A stretch of 8,466 bases of DNA, from assembly GCA_016783105.1 (NCBI GenBank), contig JADHXF010000065.1, positions 1-8,466 on the forward strand, given 5' to 3'. Below, piece after piece: positions 6,012 through 8,466 of the stretch. The notes beneath the pieces are model-generated. The model had not been told where the DNA came from and made no database searches. It saw only the letters and a program-made list of their open reading frames with translations. Position 1 is the first letter of the stretch. The number at the start of each line of letters is the position of its first letter. Source of the stretch: Dehalococcoidales bacterium (lineage in GTDB: Bacteria > Chloroflexota > Dehalococcoidia > Dehalococcoidales > RBG-16-60-22). The position numbers and the translations under genes are program-made.

Positions 6012-7337
6012 ATGCCTGTAAAGACCAGGAGCAAGCCTGGGATATTTTATGGATGGCGGATTGTCTCAGCCGCCTTCATTGCCTGGGCACTGTACGGAGG
6101 TTTCTATTTCTACGGCTTCAGCGCCTTTTTCATGTCCTTTGTCAATGAATTCGGCTGGTCTCGCGCCGCACTGTCCGGGGTCTTCTCACTGTCCAGGCTT
6201 GAAGGCGGAATTCTGGGGCCAGTAAGTGGTTTCCTGGTCGACAAATTTGGCCCGAGGAGGATGATGATCCTTGGCATCATCATAATGGGTGCTGGCTTCA
6301 TCTTGCTCAGTAGAATCGATTCTTTGCTCACCTTTTCCCTGGTATTTATCCTCTGCATTGCGCTGGGCGGCACTATTGGCATTCAGCAGGCTCCTATCGT
6401 GGCGATAACAAACTGGTTTATCAAGAAGCGTGGCACGGCTATAGGCGTTGGGCTGTCAGGAATGGGGTTAGGAGGAGCGTTAGTTCCCGTCATGGCGTGG
6501 CTTATCGTTCAATATGACTGGCGTACCGCCGTTATCATTCTGGGTATTGCCTTATGGGTCATGGGTATCCCCCTCGCCTTCGTTATGAGGCATCGCCCGG
6601 AGCAGTACGGCTACCTGCCCGATGGCGAGACAAAGGAGATAAATGCAAGGCAAAATGAGCCCCAAGTAGCCGAGGCACTTCAACCTCCTCTCATGGCTTC
6701 AACCAAAGAAAGGGGTAGTGCTCAGGAGATAAATTTCACCGCCCGTCAAGCCCTTAAAACAAAGGCCTTCTGGCTACTGGCGCTGATATTTGGACTCCGC
6801 CAGTTTGTGATAAGCGCCATAGTAGTACACCAGATTCCCTTTCTAACTGGTATTGGCATCTCCCCGGGGGTAGCGGCCACTGTACTTGGCAGCATAGCTA
6901 TGATAAGTGTTGCGGGGAGATTGGGATTCGGCCGACTGGCTGACATCTTTGAAAAAAAGTACTTAATGGTAATTACCCTGGGCCTGATAACTCTGGGCTG
7001 CTTCATTCTCGCTAATGCACAAACCTTATGGCATGTCATTGTTTTCTTGGTAATCTACTCTCCTGCCTACGGAGGAGGGTCAACTTTGATGCAGGCTATA
7101 AGAGCGGAGTACTTCGGGCGACAGTACTTCGGTTCCATTATGGGCTTCATGGACCTTGCCCAGATTTTCGGGCTCACTCTGGGTCCTGTATTTGCTGGAT
7201 TAATGTATGATGCCACCGGCAGCTACAGGCTGGCCTTCATTACTTTTGCCATTACCGCGGCCGTAGCGATGATGCTGATGCTAATCGCCCGGCGCCCAAC
7301 CAATATATCAATAGAAGCGACCGGGAGTAGTCAGTAG
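6012..7337 (+). CDS. OFA-type MFS transporter (oxalate/formate antiporter-like)
   Basis: This is a 441-residue inner-membrane carrier. The N-terminal FYGWRIVSAAFIAW is the hallmark opening of the OFA/monocarboxylate branch of the MFS. MFS motif A follows helix 2 (GFLVDKFGPRR, 73-83), and a degenerate second copy is GRLGFGRLADIFEKKY (302-317). A hydrophilic loop at about residues 193-245 separates two six-helix halves. The length is normal and the gene is intact. Relatives move small carboxylates such as oxalate, formate or lactate; the substrate here is unknown. There is no Shine-Dalgarno sequence before the ATG, but promoter-like hexamers lie immediately upstream, so translation is probably leaderless. 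The gene stands alone, divergent from the cysteine-cluster gene, and is bracketed by two tRNA-like direct repeats. No clear terminator follows. Confidence 0.9.
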   Translation: MPVKTRSKPGIFYGWRIVSAAFIAWALYGGFYFYGFSAFFMSFVNEFGWSRAALSGVFSLSRLEGGILGPVSGFLVDKFGPRRMMILGIIIMGAGFILLSRIDSLLTFSLVFILCIALGGTIGIQQAPIVAITNWFIKKRGTAIGVGLSGMGLGGALVPVMAWLIVQYDWRTAVIILGIALWVMGIPLAFVMRHRPEQYGYLPDGETKEINARQNEPQVAEALQPPLMASTKERGSAQEINFTARQALKTKAFWLLALIFGLRQFVISAIVVHQIPFLTGIGISPGVAATVLGSIAMISVAGRLGFGRLADIFEKKYLMVITLGLITLGCFILANAQTLWHVIVFLVIYSPAYGGGSTLMQAIRAEYFGRQYFGSIMGFMDLAQIFGLTLGPVFAGLMYDATGSYRLAFITFAITAAVAMMLMLIARRPTNISIEATGSSQ

Positions 7338-7447
7338 TTGGTACAGCTACCTGATTGTGGAATGGCAGCTTTAATTGTCGGCCGGGTAACAATCCTCTGG
7401 ATTACGCGACGTGACATGAAGGTGAATCTTCCAACTCTCTATCTGGA

Positions 7448-7476
7448 AGTCGTTAGTTCGAACCCAGCCGCTCACA
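7448..7476 (+). repeat. tRNA 3'-half-like sequence, right copy flanking the MFS gene
   Basis: This is a direct-repeat partner of 5874-5902. It has a variable-loop-like AGTCG, a T-loop TTCGAAC with a T-stem pairing at four of five positions including one G-U (GTTAG with CCAGC), and an acceptor-like 3' strand ending in CACA. A 6-base-pair hairpin (CTTCCA with TGGAAG) lies just upstream, but its 10-base loop is wrong for an anticodon arm. No 5' acceptor strand matches. It is a degenerate remnant, not a functional tRNA. Confidence 0.35.
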
Positions 7477-7581
7477 ATTTTAACCGTCTAATGTCCACTA
7501 ATTTATAACTGGATCAATGTGAGCATATTTTAAATATCTATTGGGGGGTCATTATCTCTTGAGAAATATAATAGTGAAGTA

Positions 7582-7590
7582 TGCTATACT
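7582..7590 (+). promoter_or_regulatory. Extended -10 promoter for the DctP-like gene
   Basis: TGCTATACT combines a TG extension with TATACT, matching the -10 consensus at five of six positions. A TTGAGA at 7559-7564 lies 20 bases upstream, too far for an ideal -35, so the extended -10 would carry most of the recognition. Transcription would start near 7597 and leave an unusually long leader of about 327 bases before the GTG start. Confidence 0.45.
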
Positions 7591-7640
7591 GACGCAGATA
7601 TGTCTATAATGATATATCGTATTTAACATTATTCCAATAT

Positions 7641-7751
7641 TTGGCGGGCTCTGCTAGGGGAAACAAGGGAGTTATTATCGTGTAGGGTAAACGGTGCTGG
7701 CTCCTCCCGTGTGGTGCCCTTTGCTTAATCGGGCAAGTGGCATCCCGCCGA
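7641..7751 (+). other. Possible structured RNA leader before the DctP-like gene
   Basis: An 8-base-pair outer stem (TTGGCGGG at 7641-7648 with CCCGCCGA at 7744-7751, one G-U pair) closes a region with several smaller pairings. These are GGGAG/CTCCC (7667-7671 with 7704-7708), ACGG/CCGT (7691-7694 with 7707-7710), AGGGTA/TGCCCT (7684-7689 with 7715-7720) and TGCCC/GGGCA (7715-7719 with 7731-7735). Some exclude each other, as expected of a switching leader. I do not recognise any known riboswitch consensus. The pairings were found by eye, without energy calculation. Confidence 0.25.
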
Positions 7752-7911
7752 TAGGCAATCATATTTGTGCAGTCTAATTGAGTAAATACCAACATTCAAG
7801 AGATATGAGTTGAAATTACCAAAACCTGTGAGGTCTTATACACAAAACTTATGTAAAGGGGGTGATAATTTTCAAGGAAAAAACATTACGTTAGTAGATG
7901 ATAAAATTTAC

Positions 7912-7916
7912 AGGAG
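7912..7916 (+). promoter_or_regulatory. Ribosome binding site that fixes the DctP-like start
   Basis: AGGAG stands 7 bases before the GTG at 7924. Starting there gives MKKKILLIPL and a textbook lipoprotein signal peptide. An upstream in-frame TTG at 7810 would add 38 residues before the signal peptide and has no ribosome binding site. Confidence 0.75.
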
Positions 7917-7923
7917 TAAAAAG

Positions 7924-8436
7924 GTGAAAAAGAAAATATTACTTATTCCATTGGCATTATTATTAGCCATAAGTTTGGTTGTTGGTTGTGGTGCACCGGC
8001 TCCGGCTCCCGCACCGGCTCCGGCTCCAGCTCCCGCACCGGCTCCGGCTCCCGCACCGGCTCCGGCTCCCGCACCGGCTCCAGCTCCCGCACCAGCTCCA
8101 GCACAACCCTCCGAGGTAATTACTTGGCTGGGACAAGCACACAGTGTCGCTGGGACCTTGGGGTATCGGTATTCCGAAAGATTTGCCGATCAGGTGACCG
8201 CGGCGAGCGGTGGACGCTTGGTTTTGAAAAGCAACCCTGCAGGGGCTATTGTCCCAGCGGCTAAAGAATTTGACGGGTTTTCGAGTGGTGTCTTGGACTG
8301 GGGTGTGACAGCCACCGGCTACTTAACGGATAAATTCCCGGAGGCGACCTTATTCTCCTCTCAAATTGGCGGATTATCACCGCAGGAATATTCGGCTTGG
8401 TACCTAGTTTGTGATGGTTTGGAACTCGCCGCGTAG
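7924..8436 (+). CDS. TRAP/DctP-like substrate-binding lipoprotein, interrupted by an in-frame TAG
   Basis: The protein starts with a type II signal peptide: a Lys-rich start (MKKKI), a hydrophobic core and the lipobox VVGC with Cys22 as lipidation site. It should therefore be anchored outside the cytoplasmic membrane. Eighteen Ala-Pro dipeptides (residues 24-59) form a stiff tether. From Trp68 onward the sequence resembles the N-terminal lobe of DctP-type solute receptors (PF03480): a helix with RYSERFADQV, then SGGRLVLKSNPAG, IVPAAKEFDGFSSGVLDWG and KFPEATLF. Such receptors capture organic acids for TRAP transporters. Complete members have about 320-370 residues, but a TAG stops this one after 170. 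In the same frame the next ten codons, to the window end, read MLVGYDLIVL, which fits the family. The gene is therefore broken by a point mutation or sequencing error, or the TAG is read through. No TRAP membrane subunit lies in the window. Confidence 0.78.
   Translation: MKKKILLIPLALLLAISLVVGCGAPAPAPAPAPAPAPAPAPAPAPAPAPAPAPAPAPAPAQPSEVITWLGQAHSVAGTLGYRYSERFADQVTAASGGRLVLKSNPAGAIVPAAKEFDGFSSGVLDWGVTATGYLTDKFPEATLFSSQIGGLSPQEYSAWYLVCDGLELAA
7993..8100 (+). repeat. Tandem 6-base repeat encoding (Ala-Pro)x18
   Basis: Eighteen consecutive GCN-CCN codon pairs alternate GCA/GCT and CCG/CCC/CCA. A higher-order 18-base unit, GCACCGGCTCCGGCTCCC, recurs with small changes, which points to growth by unequal exchange or slippage. 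The repeat lies inside the lipoprotein gene, between the lipid-anchored Cys and the binding domain. Its copy number is likely to vary between strains and is hard to assemble correctly from short reads. Confidence 0.9.
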
Positions 8437-8466
8437 ATGCTTGTCGGCTATGATTTGATAGTGCTA

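Larger units (their letters stand above)
7338..7923. other. 586-base gene-free region before the lipoprotein gene
   Basis: No credible protein gene is present. From left to right it holds the right-hand tRNA-like repeat, an extended -10 promoter near 7582-7590, a leader with several possible stems (7641-7751) and the ribosome binding site of the DctP-like gene. A 63-codon minus-strand frame at 7604-7795 has no ribosome binding site or family features and was not accepted. Confidence 0.55.

Noticed and set aside
7379..7480. Complete tRNA gene ending near 7476
   Set aside because: Only the variable-loop and T-arm-like part is visible. The anticodon hairpin has a 10-base loop and no 5' acceptor strand complements the 3' end.
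7641..7751. Known riboswitch, SRP RNA or 6S RNA
   Set aside because: None of the signature cores I know (for example the SRP GGUCAGGUCCGGAAGG-type loop or a cobalamin box) is present, so only an unassigned structured leader is proposed.
7604..7795. 63-codon minus-strand frame in the gap before the lipoprotein gene
   Set aside because: It has no ribosome binding site and no family-like or membrane pattern, and it overlaps the candidate leader RNA and promoter. A chance frame is more likely.
7810..7923. TTG at 7810 as start of the lipoprotein gene
   Set aside because: It would place 38 polar residues before the signal peptide and lacks a ribosome binding site. The GTG at 7924 has AGGAG at 7 bases and gives a normal lipoprotein signal.
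7993..8100. Short tandem repeat considered as a CRISPR array
   Set aside because: The 6-base units have no spacers and encode Ala-Pro within a gene.
7986..8264. Gly-Ser-rich open frame across the repeat
   Set aside because: It is the shifted reading of the Ala-Pro codon repeat, and the true frame has a signal peptide, lipobox and DctP-like domain.
8434..8436. TAG as a pyrrolysine codon
   Set aside because: DctP receptors are not known to contain pyrrolysine, and no pyl gene or methylamine methyltransferase is visible in the window. A nonsense change or base error is simpler.

Overview
The window looks like a piece of an uncultured, probably anaerobic bacterium. The best guess is a Dehalococcoidia-like member of the Chloroflexota. 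This is inferred from the gene mix (stand-alone amidohydrolase_2, HpaI-type aldolase, Ldh_2 remnant, OFA-type MFS carrier, Ala-Pro-tethered TRAP-type lipoprotein, CxxCxxCC protein and tiny orphan membrane ORFs) and not from any phylogenetic marker. No rRNA, complete tRNA or housekeeping gene is present. No CRISPR array, transposase or defence system was seen.

Left part (1-2201). The 5' end of an unidentified minus-strand gene (1-99) lies divergent to an amidohydrolase_2 gene (320-1303). The amidohydrolase has a good sigma70-like promoter and ends at a strong intrinsic terminator (1325-1370). It runs convergent to a minus-strand HpcH/HpaI-type aldolase (1377-2201). Both enzymes fit catabolism of small carboxylic or oxo acids, but their substrates cannot be read from the sequence.

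Middle part (2202-5707). This is a region of decay and small genes. A short C-terminal remnant of an Ldh_2 dehydrogenase (2316-2672) abuts the C-terminal half of a polysaccharide flippase (2734-3435). Both are on the minus strand and both lack their 5' portions. Next come two well-formed small plus-strand genes, apparently translationally coupled (3531-3635 and 3639-3812). A Fsr-like MFS exporter follows (3844-4983, minus), whose real start may be a non-standard ATC. Two weaker tiny plus-strand ORFs and a YkgJ-type cysteine-cluster protein (5375-5707, minus) complete the stretch.

Right part (5708-8466). An AT-rich spacer leads to an OFA-type MFS carrier (6012-7337) that appears to be expressed leaderless. 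The carrier is flanked by two degenerate direct repeats that resemble tRNA 3' halves. A 586-base gap then holds an extended -10 promoter and a leader with several possible stems. After it comes a TRAP/DctP-like lipoprotein (from 7924) with 18 Ala-Pro dipeptides between its lipid anchor and its binding domain. Its frame is broken by one in-frame TAG at 8434-8436, after which family-like sequence continues to the window edge.

The intact genes could together take up and process organic acids: a binding protein, two MFS carriers, an aldolase and an amidohydrolase. They are separately transcribed on both strands, so this is context only, not an operon. I found no clear new system. The points most worth checking are the TAG in the DctP-like gene, the His-to-Asp change at a predicted metal-ligand position in the amidohydrolase, the coupled small genes, the tRNA-like repeats and the leader before the lipoprotein gene.
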